The notes: generated from the letters alone by a model not told the origin. A stretch of DNA of 15,569 nt from SLQH01 sp964612995 (GCA_964612995.1 CAZTGE010000099.1:1-15569), one strand, 5' to 3'; numbered from the stretch's first letter, positions 8,045-15,401 are shown. Made by a program: numbers and translations.

Positions 8045-9466
8045 TCAGATCAGAACGAACTTGTCCTTGCCCACACGGCAGATCGGGCAGACGAAATCGT
8101 CGCTCAGCGCGGCGAAGGGCGTTCCCGGCGCGATACCTTGATCGGGCAGGCCCGCAGCGGGGTCGTAGACCCACCCGCAGACCGTGCAGCGGGCCGGCTG
8201 CGTGTCCGCCGTCGCCGCTGTCGCCGACTCCGGGGCCGGAGTCGGGGTCGATCCGGCCGTGTGCGCCCCTCCCTGCAGCGCCGCCGCCACCTGCTCCCCG
8301 AGCTGCTCGCAGGCTTCGAGGGCCACGGTGTCGGGCACGTAGATCGTATCCAGGGGGTCAGCGACCAGCTCCACACCCATGTTCCGCAACGCGGTCGCGA
8401 CCTGCGCGGTGCCGCCGCCGCTCCAGCCGTGCGAGCCGAATACCGCGCCGGTCAGATTGCGCGGCTGCAGACCGGTGAGGTAGCACAGCACATCGGCGAC
8501 CAGCGGCAGCTGCTGTTTGTTGAGTGTGGAGGTGCCGACGACCAGCGCGCCGGCATCGAGCAGATGCGTCGCCACATCGCTGCGATGGCTCTGGGCCAGC
8601 GGCGTCAGTTCGATATGCCGCAACCCGCGTGCGCGCAGGCCCTCGACCACCGCATGCGCCATGCGCTCGGTACTGCCCCACATGGTGTGATAGCAGACCA
8701 CGACCTTCTCCGTCGGCACCTGCTCGGCCCACTCACGGTACTTGGGGATGATCCACGCGCCGCCATCGCGCCACAGCGGGCCGTGGTCTGGCGCGATCAT
8801 CGCGAGCGGGAGCCCGAGCGATTCGAGCCGTGCGACAGTGCGGCCGACCAGACCGGCGTAGGGCAGGAGGATGTTGGCGAAGTACTTGGCTGCTTCGTAG
8901 GCGACCACCCCCTGCTCGAGCTCGTCGACGTAACGCTCGTTGGAGGCCAGATGCATGCCGAAGCCGTCCTGGCTGAAGAGGATGTTCGCCTCGGTGAGGT
9001 AGGCGAACATACTGTCCGGCCAGTGCAGCATCGGCGTGTTGATGAAGCGCAGGCTGCTGCGCCCGAGCTCGATGGTTGCGCCATCCTCGACCGCGATGAT
9101 CTCGCTCTGCGGCGTGAGGCCGTGCGCCGCAAGCGCGGCGACGCCATTGCGCGAGGCGTAGACCCGCTGCGGGCGCACCCGCTCGACCACCGCCGGCAGA
9201 CAGCCGGAGTGGTCCATCTCCGCATGCAGCGAGACGATCTGGTCGATCCGCGTGGGATCGATCACCGAAGCGATCCGCGCCAGCAGTTCGTCGTGGAACG
9301 GCGCGCGCACGGTGTCGATCAGCGTGACGGTCTCGTCGATGATCAGGAAGGCGTTGTAGGTGGTGCCGCGGCCGGTCTGGTAGCCATGGAACTCCCGCAG
9401 GCCCCAGTCGACCGCGCCGACCCAGTAGACCTGATCGCTGATCTGCTCAGCGGCGAATACACTCAT
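8045..9466 (-). CDS. Flavorubredoxin: flavodiiron protein with fused C-terminal rubredoxin
   Basis: This soluble protein should reduce O2 to water and/or NO to N2O. Numbered from ATG 9466 (GTG 9469 would add one residue), the metallo-beta-lactamase-like domain (about 1-250) keeps all di-iron ligands: H81, E83, D85 and H86 in LHAEMDHSG, H148, D167 and H228. The flavodoxin domain (about 253-400) has the FMN loop HTMWGSTERM. A Ser/Thr/Pro/Ala-rich linker leads to a rubredoxin domain with CTVC (C427, C430) and CPIC (C460, C463). At 473 aa the architecture matches E. coli NorV (class B flavodiiron proteins). GAGGTGGGG just upstream supports ATG 9466. It follows the ferritin gene by 73 bp on the same strand, suggesting an operon. 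Whether O2 or NO is preferred cannot be told from sequence. No dedicated NADH:rubredoxin reductase or NorR regulator is in the window. Confidence 0.95.
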   Translation of the reverse strand: MSVFAAEQISDQVYWVGAVDWGLREFHGYQTGRGTTYNAFLIIDETVTLIDTVRAPFHDELLARIASVIDPTRIDQIVSLHAEMDHSGCLPAVVERVRPQRVYASRNGVAALAAHGLTPQSEIIAVEDGATIELGRSSLRFINTPMLHWPDSMFAYLTEANILFSQDGFGMHLASNERYVDELEQGVVAYEAAKYFANILLPYAGLVGRTVARLESLGLPLAMIAPDHGPLWRDGGAWIIPKYREWAEQVPTEKVVVCYHTMWGSTERMAHAVVEGLRARGLRHIELTPLAQSHRSDVATHLLDAGALVVGTSTLNKQQLPLVADVLCYLTGLQPRNLTGAVFGSHGWSGGGTAQVATALRNMGVELVADPLDTIYVPDTVALEACEQLGEQVAAALQGGAHTAGSTPTPAPESATAATADTQPARCTVCGWVYDPAAGLPDQGIAPGTPFAALSDDFVCPICRVGKDKFVLI

Positions 9467-9539
9467 CACCCCACCTCAGAAGGCTGCTGCGCGCCCCGCC
9501 AGCAACGAGGCGCTGGACGCATGCGAAGGCGGCCGCAGC

Positions 9540-10055
9540 TCACTCGGCCGCTGCGCCACCGTCGGCCGGGACGGAGGCGGCGAGATCCCGGTCGAGCATG
9601 AACAGCGCCGGGCCGGACTCGCCGGTCAGGGCGACCTGATCGACCAGCTCCTGCGCGGTCTCCTCTTCCTCCACCTGTTCGTTGACGAACCACTGGAGGA
9701 AGCTCTCGCCCGCGTGATCACTTTCCTTGCGGCAGGTGTCGACCAGCGCGTCGATGCTCGCGGTGATCTTGCGCTCGTGTTCGAGTGCGCCATCCGCCGC
9801 CGCATGGACACTGTCCCAGTCGACCGGCGGTGCGTCGATCGCCGCGAGTCTGACCGTGCCGCCGCGCGCCTGGATGAAGCCCAGGATCTTCTCGGCGTGG
9901 AACACCTCCTCGTCGGCGTTGCGCTTCATCAGGGCCGCCATGCCCTTGAGGCCTTTACGGTCGAGAAAGGCGGACATCGCGAGGTAGAGGTAGGACGAGT
10001 AGTATTCCTTGTTCAGCTGGTCGTTGAATGCATCGTTGATCGCTGGTTTCATCAT
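9540..10055 (-). CDS. ftnA: Non-haem bacterial ferritin (FtnA type)
   Basis: Ferritin oxidises Fe(II) and stores it as a mineral inside a 24-subunit shell. The 171-aa chain carries the FtnA ferroxidase residues at the same positions as in E. coli FtnA: E17, E50, H53, E94, Q127, with site-C candidates E49, E126, E129 and E130. NKEYYSSYLYLAMSAF is a typical first helix. No haem-ligand methionine is expected in this type, so it is not a bacterioferritin. The first of two tandem ATGs (10055) is chosen because AGGAG lies 8 bp upstream; upstream in-frame sequence (to 10112) does not look like ferritin. The C-terminal tail PADGGAAAE is a short low-complexity end. It is first in a leftward unit with the flavorubredoxin gene, with a candidate promoter about 60-90 bp upstream. 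Confidence 0.95.
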   Translation of the reverse strand: MMKPAINDAFNDQLNKEYYSSYLYLAMSAFLDRKGLKGMAALMKRNADEEVFHAEKILGFIQARGGTVRLAAIDAPPVDWDSVHAAADGALEHERKITASIDALVDTCRKESDHAGESFLQWFVNEQVEEEETAQELVDQVALTGESGPALFMLDRDLAASVPADGGAAAE

Positions 10056-10115
10056 GGGAGGGACTCCTGCGCTGGAAGGTGGAAAAACGCCGGCGCGCAC
10101 CGGACGTCGCACTAT

Positions 10116-10144
10116 TTCTTAGCGTGCGGCACCGGATGCCTCAA
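10116..10144 (-). promoter_or_regulatory. Candidate sigma70 promoter of the ferritin-flavorubredoxin unit
   Basis: On the minus strand, TTGAGG (10144-10139) and TAAGAA (10121-10116) are separated by exactly 17 bp. The -35 box matches four of six consensus bases, the -10 three of six. It sits in one of the few AT-rich spots of the region. Initiation near 10108 would give a leader of about 53 nt before the ferritin ATG. I see no convincing Fur or FNR box overlapping it. Confidence 0.4.
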
Positions 10145-10230
10145 GCGGGATTCGCGCGCGAGTGCAAGCGGCCGCGCCGCACAAGCACATGTTGCATCCT
10201 CTACCATCGCCACCGCGCACGTGTTTGCCC

Positions 10231-10317
10231 CGGCCCCGCCGGCAGGGCGACTCAAAGCTCGCCCCGAAAGCGCCGATCACCAGATCGGCATGCCTTGCGT
10301 CGCCTCCACCTGCGTCA
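10231..10317 (-). repeat. Dispersed intergenic repeat, copy 2 (inverted orientation)
   Basis: Read on the minus strand, this begins TGACGCAGGTGGAGGCGA (10317-10300), identical to the start of the copy at 10352, and ends GCGAGCTTTGAGTCGCCC (10262-10245), which differs from that copy by one base. The middle (10263-10299) differs: it has a perfect 7-bp hairpin, GCCGATC (10272-10278) and GATCGGC (10283-10289) with loop ACCA. The ends are therefore conserved and the centre is variable. It lies between the ferritin promoter and zwf. Confidence 0.75.
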
Positions 10318-10351
10318 AACCGCCTGGCTCTCTTTGGTGCTTGGGCCGTAG

Positions 10352-10405
10352 TGACGCAGGTGGAGGCGAGGCATGGCCCTCATGTGCGAGCTGTGAGTCG
10401 CCCTG
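10352..10405 (+). repeat. Dispersed intergenic repeat, copy 3 (upstream of zwf)
   Basis: Positions 10353-10405 match 1-53 at 52 of 53 bases. The first 18 bases (10352-10369) are the perfect inverted partner of 10300-10317, so copies 2 and 3 can form an 18-bp stem with a 34-base loop. The outer parts, 10245-10262 and about 10386-10403, pair with a single mismatch. The right edge lies 121 bp before the zwf start, in the same orientation as zwf. Confidence 0.8.
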
Positions 10406-10470
10406 GCCCCGCCGGATGGCAGGACTCTGCGGTAACAGGGGTTGCCATCGCCACCGGAGGCACCCACAGT

Positions 10471-10522
10471 CGTTCTCCCCGCCCGGTGCCACAGCTCGCT
10501 CGGCACCGCCGATGGGAGAACG
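10471..10522 (+). promoter_or_regulatory. Two-stem hairpin leader covering the zwf ribosome binding site
   Basis: CGTTCTCCC (10471-10479) pairs perfectly with GGGAGAACG (10514-10522). Inside it CGGTGCC (10484-10490) pairs with GGCACCG (10502-10508) around an 11-base loop. A 4 by 5 internal loop joins the two stems. The only good Shine-Dalgarno for zwf, GGGAG at 10514-10518, lies in the right arm of the outer stem, 8 bp before the ATG. The fold would thus hide it. This could be a translational switch, a thermosensor or a protein-binding leader; it matches no riboswitch class that I can name. Confidence 0.5.
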
Positions 10523-10526
10523 ATCC

Positions 10527-12053
10527 ATGAGCGATACGCCCCCGCTGCGCGTGCGCACCGAAACCGCCCGCCCCTCCGCTGCCGACGAACCCGCGGGTCC
10601 GTGCCAGATCGTGATCTTCGGCGCCTCGGGGGATCTCGCCCATCGCAAACTGCTCCCGGCGCTGTTCCAGCTCCATCGTGACGGCCTGCTGCCGCCGTGC
10701 TTCCGCATCCTCGGCTTCGCGCGCACGCCCAAGGACCCTGCAGACTACGCCGCCGAGATCGCCGCATCGCTGGCCGACACCGCGCGTGTCCAGCCGGCCG
10801 GCGCGTCGGCGCGCGATGACTTCGCCGCGCTGATCGACTATCACACCGGGCAGTATGACGACCCGGATTCCTTCCGCGCGCTCGCCGAGCACCTCGCCGA
10901 ACACGACTGCGAGCAGGAGCTCGGCGGCAACCGCCTGTTCTACCTCTCGACCCCGCCTGCGGTCTATCCCCAGATCCTGCGCAACCTCCACGGCGCCGGA
11001 CTGCTCGCCCAGACCGCCGGGTGCTGGGCCCGGGTGGTGATCGAGAAGCCCTACGGCCACGACCTGGACAGCGCGCGCGAGCTCAACGCGGTGGTCGAAT
11101 CCTGCATGGACGAGACCCAGGCCTTCCGCATCGACCACTACCTCGGCAAGGAGACGGTGCAGAACATCCTCGTGTTCCGTTTCGCCAACGCGATCTTCGA
11201 GCCGCTGTGGAACCGGACCCACATCGACCATGTGCAGATCACCGCCGCGGAAACCGGTGGCATCGGCGGCCGGGCCGGTTTCTTCGACCGCGCGGGCACG
11301 ATACGCGATTTCGTCCAGAACCACCTGCTCGAGATGCTGTGCCTGGTGGCGATGGAGCAACCGGTCGACTTCGGCGCCGCACCGATCCGTGACGAGAAGG
11401 TCAAGGTGCTGCGCTCGCTGCGACGGATCCCGGCCGTGACCGCGGCCGACTCTTTGGTGGTCGGCCAGTTCGCCGGCTACCGCGACATCGATGGCGTCGA
11501 CCCGGAATCGCGCACCGCCACCTTCGCCGCGCTCAGGCTCCATGTCGACAACTGGCGCTGGCAGGGCGTGCCGTTCTACCTGCGCGCCGGCAAGCACCTC
11601 GCCGCACGGGTGACCGAGATCAACATCCACTTCCGCCAGATCCCCTTCTGCCTCTTCGGCCAGGAGGAGGTCTGCCAGCGGCTGAATCCCAACGTGCTCA
11701 CCCTGCGGATCCAGCCCGACGAAGGCATCCGCCTGCGTTTCGGCTGCAAGACCCCCGGCGATACCACCGCGGTCTCCGACGTGCTGATGGACTTCAGCTA
11801 CGCCGCGGCCTTCGGGCAGAGCCCGCCGGAGGCCTACGAACGGCTGATCCTCGATGCCCTGCGCGGCGAGGCGTCCCGCTTCTCGCGCAGCGACGAGGTC
11901 GAGGAGGCCTGGCGGCTGGTCGATCCCTTGCTCATCGCCAGCGAACAGGATCCCGACTTCCCGCTCCACGACTACCACCATGGCGGCGATGGCCCGCGGG
12001 CTGCGACCGAGCTGCCCCGCGCCGCCGGACACACCTGGGACCCGATCGGATGA
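10527..12053 (+). CDS. zwf: Glucose-6-phosphate 1-dehydrogenase
   Basis: Zwf oxidises glucose-6-phosphate to 6-phosphogluconolactone with NADP+ (or NAD+), the entry step of the oxidative pentose phosphate pathway. The N-terminal Rossmann motif is GASGDLA (32-38). EKPYGHD starts at residue 173. The active-site signature RIDHYLGKE is at 201-209, with D203 and H204, and the catalytic histidine is probably H266 in QNHLLEM. The 508-aa length fits the family. ATG 10527 is chosen from the GGGAG 8 bp upstream and the position of the Rossmann fold; the frame is open much further upstream, but that part runs antisense to ferritin and through the repeats. The gene is followed after 4 bp by pgl, so the two are translated from one message. 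Expression may be set by the hairpin leader before the start. Confidence 0.97.
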   Translation: MSDTPPLRVRTETARPSAADEPAGPCQIVIFGASGDLAHRKLLPALFQLHRDGLLPPCFRILGFARTPKDPADYAAEIAASLADTARVQPAGASARDDFAALIDYHTGQYDDPDSFRALAEHLAEHDCEQELGGNRLFYLSTPPAVYPQILRNLHGAGLLAQTAGCWARVVIEKPYGHDLDSARELNAVVESCMDETQAFRIDHYLGKETVQNILVFRFANAIFEPLWNRTHIDHVQITAAETGGIGGRAGFFDRAGTIRDFVQNHLLEMLCLVAMEQPVDFGAAPIRDEKVKVLRSLRRIPAVTAADSLVVGQFAGYRDIDGVDPESRTATFAALRLHVDNWRWQGVPFYLRAGKHLAARVTEINIHFRQIPFCLFGQEEVCQRLNPNVLTLRIQPDEGIRLRFGCKTPGDTTAVSDVLMDFSYAAAFGQSPPEAYERLILDALRGEASRFSRSDEVEEAWRLVDPLLIASEQDPDFPLHDYHHGGDGPRAATELPRAAGHTWDPIG

Positions 12054-12057
12054 CGCG

Positions 12058-12732
12058 ATGACGGAACTCCACGTCCATCCCGATGCCGAGCTGCCGCGCA
12101 TCGCGGCCGAGCGCATCTGCCAGGAACTGGCCCCCTGCCTCGCTGATGGCTGCACCGCCTCGCTCTGCCTCGCTGGCGGCGGCACCTTTGGGCCGGTCTA
12201 CCGCGAGCTGGCACGCCAGGCCACCCTGGACTGGTCGCGGGTCGAGATCTGGTTCGGCGACGAACGCTGCGTTCCCTGTGACGACCCCGCCTCCAACTAC
12301 CACATGGCCCGTCAGACGCTGCTCGACCCGGTCGCCATTCCGGAGGAGCGGATCCATCGCATGCGCGCGGAGCAAACGGATCGCGACGCCGCGGCCCGCG
12401 CCTACGCCGCCGCGCTGCCGCCCCGGCTCGACCTGCTGCTGCTGGGCATCGGCTCCGACGCTCATACCGCCTCGTTGTTTCCCGGTTCGGCGGCCCTCAG
12501 CGCCGAAGCGCGGGTGGTGTCGGTCACCGGACCCAAACCACCGCAGCAGCGGCTGACGATCACGCCGCCGGTGATCGCGCTCGCCCGGCGGGTGATCGTG
12601 GTCGCGGCCGGCGAGGGCAAGGCGGAGGCGGTCGCCGCGACGCTCGCCCCTACCGGCAATCTCGAACGCACCCCGGCACGCTGCGCGCGCCACGCCTGCT
12701 GGCTGGTCAGCGATCGCATCGCGCCGCGTTGA
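12058..12732 (+). CDS. pgl: 6-phosphogluconolactonase (DevB/Pgl type)
   Basis: Pgl hydrolyses 6-phosphogluconolactone, the product of Zwf, to 6-phosphogluconate. The 224-aa protein shows the NagB/DevB-like features CLAGGGTFGPVYREL near 37-51, IWFGDERCVP (64-73) with DPASNY following, and GIGSDAHTASLFPG (130-143), where D134 and H136 are the expected active-site residues. The usual Gly between them is Ala here, a mild change. The start ATG is 4 bp after the zwf stop; no strong Shine-Dalgarno is visible, which suggests translational coupling. Its last 26 bp overlap the 3' end of the glycosyltransferase gene on the other strand. No gnd or edd/eda follows, so the fate of 6-phosphogluconate is decided elsewhere. 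Confidence 0.95.
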   Translation: MTELHVHPDAELPRIAAERICQELAPCLADGCTASLCLAGGGTFGPVYRELARQATLDWSRVEIWFGDERCVPCDDPASNYHMARQTLLDPVAIPEERIHRMRAEQTDRDAAARAYAAALPPRLDLLLLGIGSDAHTASLFPGSAALSAEARVVSVTGPKPPQQRLTITPPVIALARRVIVVAAGEGKAEAVAATLAPTGNLERTPARCARHACWLVSDRIAPR

Positions 12733-14020
12733 GTGCGACAGCCTCGCTCAACACGCCGACCGTCCGTCGGGCATAGGCGACGAGATCGAAGTGCGCCGCC
12801 ACCCCCGCGCGCCCCTGCGCGGCGAGCAGCTCGCGGGCTGCGGGATCGCTGAGCAATCCGCCAAGCGCGTCACGCAGGCCGGCCGGGTCCGACGCGGCAT
12901 AGATCACGCCGTGGCCGGCCCGGTCGAGAATCTCGGGGAAAGGCGGCGTATCTGGCTGGACCACCGGCACGCCGGTCGCGGCCGCCTCGAGCATGAACAG
13001 ACCGTAGCCCTCGGCATCGCGCGCAGGCGTGCTGAGCACCGTGCAGCCGGCGAGGAACCGACGTTTCTCCTCGCGTCTGCGCGCGTCGCGCAACCGCAGG
13101 TCGTGCAGGCCGCCAGCGCGCTTGATGCGCCGTAATTGGGTGCGGATGTAGGGCAGATCGCTGCTGAGCCAGCCGCCGGCGAGATGCAGCTGGAGCCGAG
13201 CGAAACGCGGCTGGCGCCGCAACTCCAGCCAGGCGTCGACCAGCAGGTCCAGGCCCTTCATCGGGCACAGCCGCGAGAGGAAGCCCACCGCCGCGGTGCG
13301 GGGCTCCTGAGCGCGCGGTGCGAAATCGTCGACCTCGAGGCCGATGTGGACCACGTGCACCCGCTGCGGATCGAGCGCGAGCCGACGGATCATCAAGCCG
13401 CGATAGTAGGTCGACACGGTGATGAACGCGGCGACGTGCCGACATCCGGCCGCCATCGCCCGCCAGCAACGCGACCGCCAGGGTGCAGGCATGGCGTCGA
13501 GAAAGCCGCTCTCGCCCTGCAGCTGGCAGACCACCGGCACCCCCAGGCCGCGGGACAGCGGCTCGGCCAGGCCGATGAGCAGCGAACTCGCGAGCACGAC
13601 CACGTCCGGCCGCGGGCCAACGATGAGGAAGCCGAGCAGGCGCGCCACCTCCTTGGCCTGGTGTCCGTGCTCGCCGAGGAGCATCGAATGGGTCAGCGCG
13701 CCGAGGTCGCGATTGTTGGTCATGCCCGACATCCGCCCCGCCGCCTCGAGCAGCCGCGGATGGTCGAGCAGGCGATCGAGCCAGCGCGGGCTGTGGCGGA
13801 AGACGCCGAGCTTCTGCTGGAGATAGACGTTGACCCCGCCGAAGAAGATCGGCGCGTCGCCCGCCGCCAGACCGGTGTCGTGGTGCACGGGCAGGTAGAG
13901 CGGCACGATGCTCGCCTGATGGCCGATCGCGTTCAGACCCTTGACGACGATGTTGTCGCGCAGGCAGTTCTCGCAGTAGAAATTATCACCGGTGCCCGGG
14001 GTGATGTAGAGGATCCGCAT
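12707..14020 (-). CDS. Glycosyltransferase, GT4-like (GT-B fold)
   Basis: This 437-aa cytosolic or membrane-associated transferase has the two-domain GT-B pattern. The N-terminal domain starts MRILYITPGTGDNFYCENC and contains a GGVNVYLQQKLG segment (61-72). The C-terminal nucleotide-sugar domain has the switch GFLSRLCPMKGLDLLVDAW (246-264) and the EX7E element E337 to E345 in EGYGLFMLE, followed by GVPVVQPDTPPFPEIL. These are hallmarks of GT4 retaining transferases. Donor and acceptor are unknown. The CENC pair near the N-terminus is unusual for the family and conserved function is not known to me. I chose ATG 14020, where the Rossmann-like strand starts; AGGAGG lies 13 bp upstream, rather far. 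The gene follows rubredoxin by 44 bp and its end overlaps pgl by 26 bp on the opposite strand. No other polysaccharide genes are adjacent. Confidence 0.85.
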   Translation of the reverse strand: MRILYITPGTGDNFYCENCLRDNIVVKGLNAIGHQASIVPLYLPVHHDTGLAAGDAPIFFGGVNVYLQQKLGVFRHSPRWLDRLLDHPRLLEAAGRMSGMTNNRDLGALTHSMLLGEHGHQAKEVARLLGFLIVGPRPDVVVLASSLLIGLAEPLSRGLGVPVVCQLQGESGFLDAMPAPWRSRCWRAMAAGCRHVAAFITVSTYYRGLMIRRLALDPQRVHVVHIGLEVDDFAPRAQEPRTAAVGFLSRLCPMKGLDLLVDAWLELRRQPRFARLQLHLAGGWLSSDLPYIRTQLRRIKRAGGLHDLRLRDARRREEKRRFLAGCTVLSTPARDAEGYGLFMLEAAATGVPVVQPDTPPFPEILDRAGHGVIYAASDPAGLRDALGGLLSDPAARELLAAQGRAGVAAHFDLVAYARRTVGVLSEAVALNAARCDR

Positions 14021-14064
14021 GTCTGGTCCACCACCTCCTGCGCCGCGCCGGCCGCGGCCGCCGG

Positions 14065-14229
14065 CTACTCCTCGACCGGCGAAAACTCGTCCTTGCCGAC
14101 GCCGCAGAGCGGGCAGAGGAAGTCGTCGGGCACATCCTCCCACGCGGTCCCCGGCGCGACGTCGGCTTCGGGGGCGCCCTGTTCCGGGTCGTAGACCCAG
14201 TTGCAGATATTGCAGACGTACTTGGTCAT
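14065..14229 (-). CDS. Rubredoxin
   Basis: This is a complete 54-aa rubredoxin, a small one-electron carrier with a single Fe(Cys)4 site. The ligands are C6 and C9 in YVCNICNWVYDP and C39 and C42 in FLCPLCGVGKDEF. The typical WVYDP, PGTAWEDVPDDF and GVGKDEF blocks are all present. ATG 14229 is chosen because AGGAG lies about 7 bp upstream; the frame continues upstream to 14316 but that part is unlike any rubredoxin. It could donate electrons to the flavorubredoxin or to another oxygen-scavenging enzyme, but that is inference. It is co-oriented with the glycosyltransferase and divergent from the DHOD-like gene across a 171-bp gap, which holds an AT-rich TAAAAT at 14336-14341 but no clear paired -35 box. 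Confidence 0.95.
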   Translation of the reverse strand: MTKYVCNICNWVYDPEQGAPEADVAPGTAWEDVPDDFLCPLCGVGKDEFSPVEE

Positions 14230-14400
14230 GCCCTGCTCCTCGTTGGCATGGTGGGATCTACGCGCAGCCGGCGAGGGCGTTTGCCTCGCACGCGCCGGTT
14301 GCGAACACGCACTCACGCGAGCGCGCGCGCTGGCGTAAAATCATTGTACTGCCGCATCTGCGCGCAAGCATGGATGCCGCACGCGAGCCAGGAGACAGCC

Positions 14401-15384
14401 ATGACCGACACCAGCACCACCTATATGGGCCTGCAGCTGACCTCGCCGATCGTGGTTGCCGCAAGCCCGATCTCGAGCTACGTCGACCGCATCCGCCAGG
14501 CCGAGGACTGCGGCGCCGGCGCGATGGTCATCCGCTCGCTGTTCGAGGAGCAGGTCGAGGAGACCGCCCGGCGACAGGACTACGAGCCGGAGGCCCCCTC
14601 CTCCGATACCACGCGGGTGTTCTTCCCGCACACACGCGACGGCGCGCTGAACGAACACCTCTACTGGGTCAAGAAGACGCGCAAGGCAGTCTCGTTCCCG
14701 CTGATCGGCAGCATCAACGCCCGCCATGCCGCCGCCTGGGCCAAATACGCCAAGGCGCTCGAAGACGCCGGTGTCGACGCGCTCGAACTCAACGTCTACT
14801 CGGTCGAGGCCGACCTGCACATCAGCGCCCATACGGTCGAGGAGCGGCTGGTGGCCACCGTGCTCTCGGTGGTCGAGGCGGTCGACATCCCCGTCGCGGT
14901 CAAGCTCTCGCCGTACTACAGCTGCCTGGCGAACGTCGCGCATCAGCTCGAACGCGCCGGCGTGGGCAGCCTGGTCCTGTTCAACCGTTTCCTCCAGCCG
15001 ACCATCGACCCGCACCACGAACGTCTGGTCACCACCCAGATGCCGCTCTCGCAGGAGGGCGACATCCGTCTGCCGCTGCGCTGGGTCGGGCTGCTCGCCG
15101 GGCGCATCAACTGCGACCTCGCGTTGAGCAGCGGCGTGCATTCCGGGCTCGACGTGGTCCGCGGTCTGCTCGCCGGGGCCAAGGTGGTCCAGACCGCGAG
15201 CGCGCTGCTCCAGCAGGGCGTTCCCTATCTCGAAGTGATGAACCGGCAGCTCGAAGGCTGGATGCACCATAACGGCCACCGCACCCTCGCCGATTTCACC
15301 GGAATGCTCAAGGACCTCTCGATCCAGGAGTTCGGCGCCTACGAGCGTGCCCAGTACGTGCAGATGATCCTCGAGCACCGCTGA
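14401..15384 (+). CDS. Dihydroorotate dehydrogenase-like FMN protein
   Basis: This 327-aa protein has the TIM-barrel layout of class 1 dihydroorotate dehydrogenases: N-terminal MGLQLTSPIVVAASPIS, a LELN strand at 128-131, PVAVKLSP with Lys168, and the FMN-phosphate region SSGVHSG (243-249) and GAKVVQTASALL (259-270). In true class 1A enzymes LELN is followed by LSCPN with a catalytic Cys; here it reads VYSVE, with Ser134 at that place and the conserved Pro-Asn lost. Proteins of this type are annotated dihydroorotate dehydrogenase-like and their substrate is uncertain. There is no N-terminal membrane extension as in class 2 PyrD. AGGAG 7-8 bp upstream supports ATG 14401. It is followed by a structured, gene-free tail. 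I am sure of the fold, less sure that it serves pyrimidine synthesis. Confidence 0.85.
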   Translation: MTDTSTTYMGLQLTSPIVVAASPISSYVDRIRQAEDCGAGAMVIRSLFEEQVEETARRQDYEPEAPSSDTTRVFFPHTRDGALNEHLYWVKKTRKAVSFPLIGSINARHAAAWAKYAKALEDAGVDALELNVYSVEADLHISAHTVEERLVATVLSVVEAVDIPVAVKLSPYYSCLANVAHQLERAGVGSLVLFNRFLQPTIDPHHERLVTTQMPLSQEGDIRLPLRWVGLLAGRINCDLALSSGVHSGLDVVRGLLAGAKVVQTASALLQQGVPYLEVMNRQLEGWMHHNGHRTLADFTGMLKDLSIQEFGAYERAQYVQMILEHR

Positions 15385-15401
15385 GCCGCCGACCCGGGCG
15401 C

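Noticed and set aside
8138..9601. A 487-codon plus-strand frame opposite the flavorubredoxin
   Set aside because: Shadow of a gene with every catalytic ligand in place; no domain features in the shadow.
9714..10526. In-frame 5' extension of zwf by 271 codons
   Set aside because: It runs antisense to ferritin and through the repeats, and zwf motifs begin normally from ATG 10527.
14230..14400. FNR- or Fur-type operator in the divergent rubredoxin/DHOD-like gap
   Set aside because: The only AT-rich spot (around 14336-14350) does not fit either consensus well enough to report.
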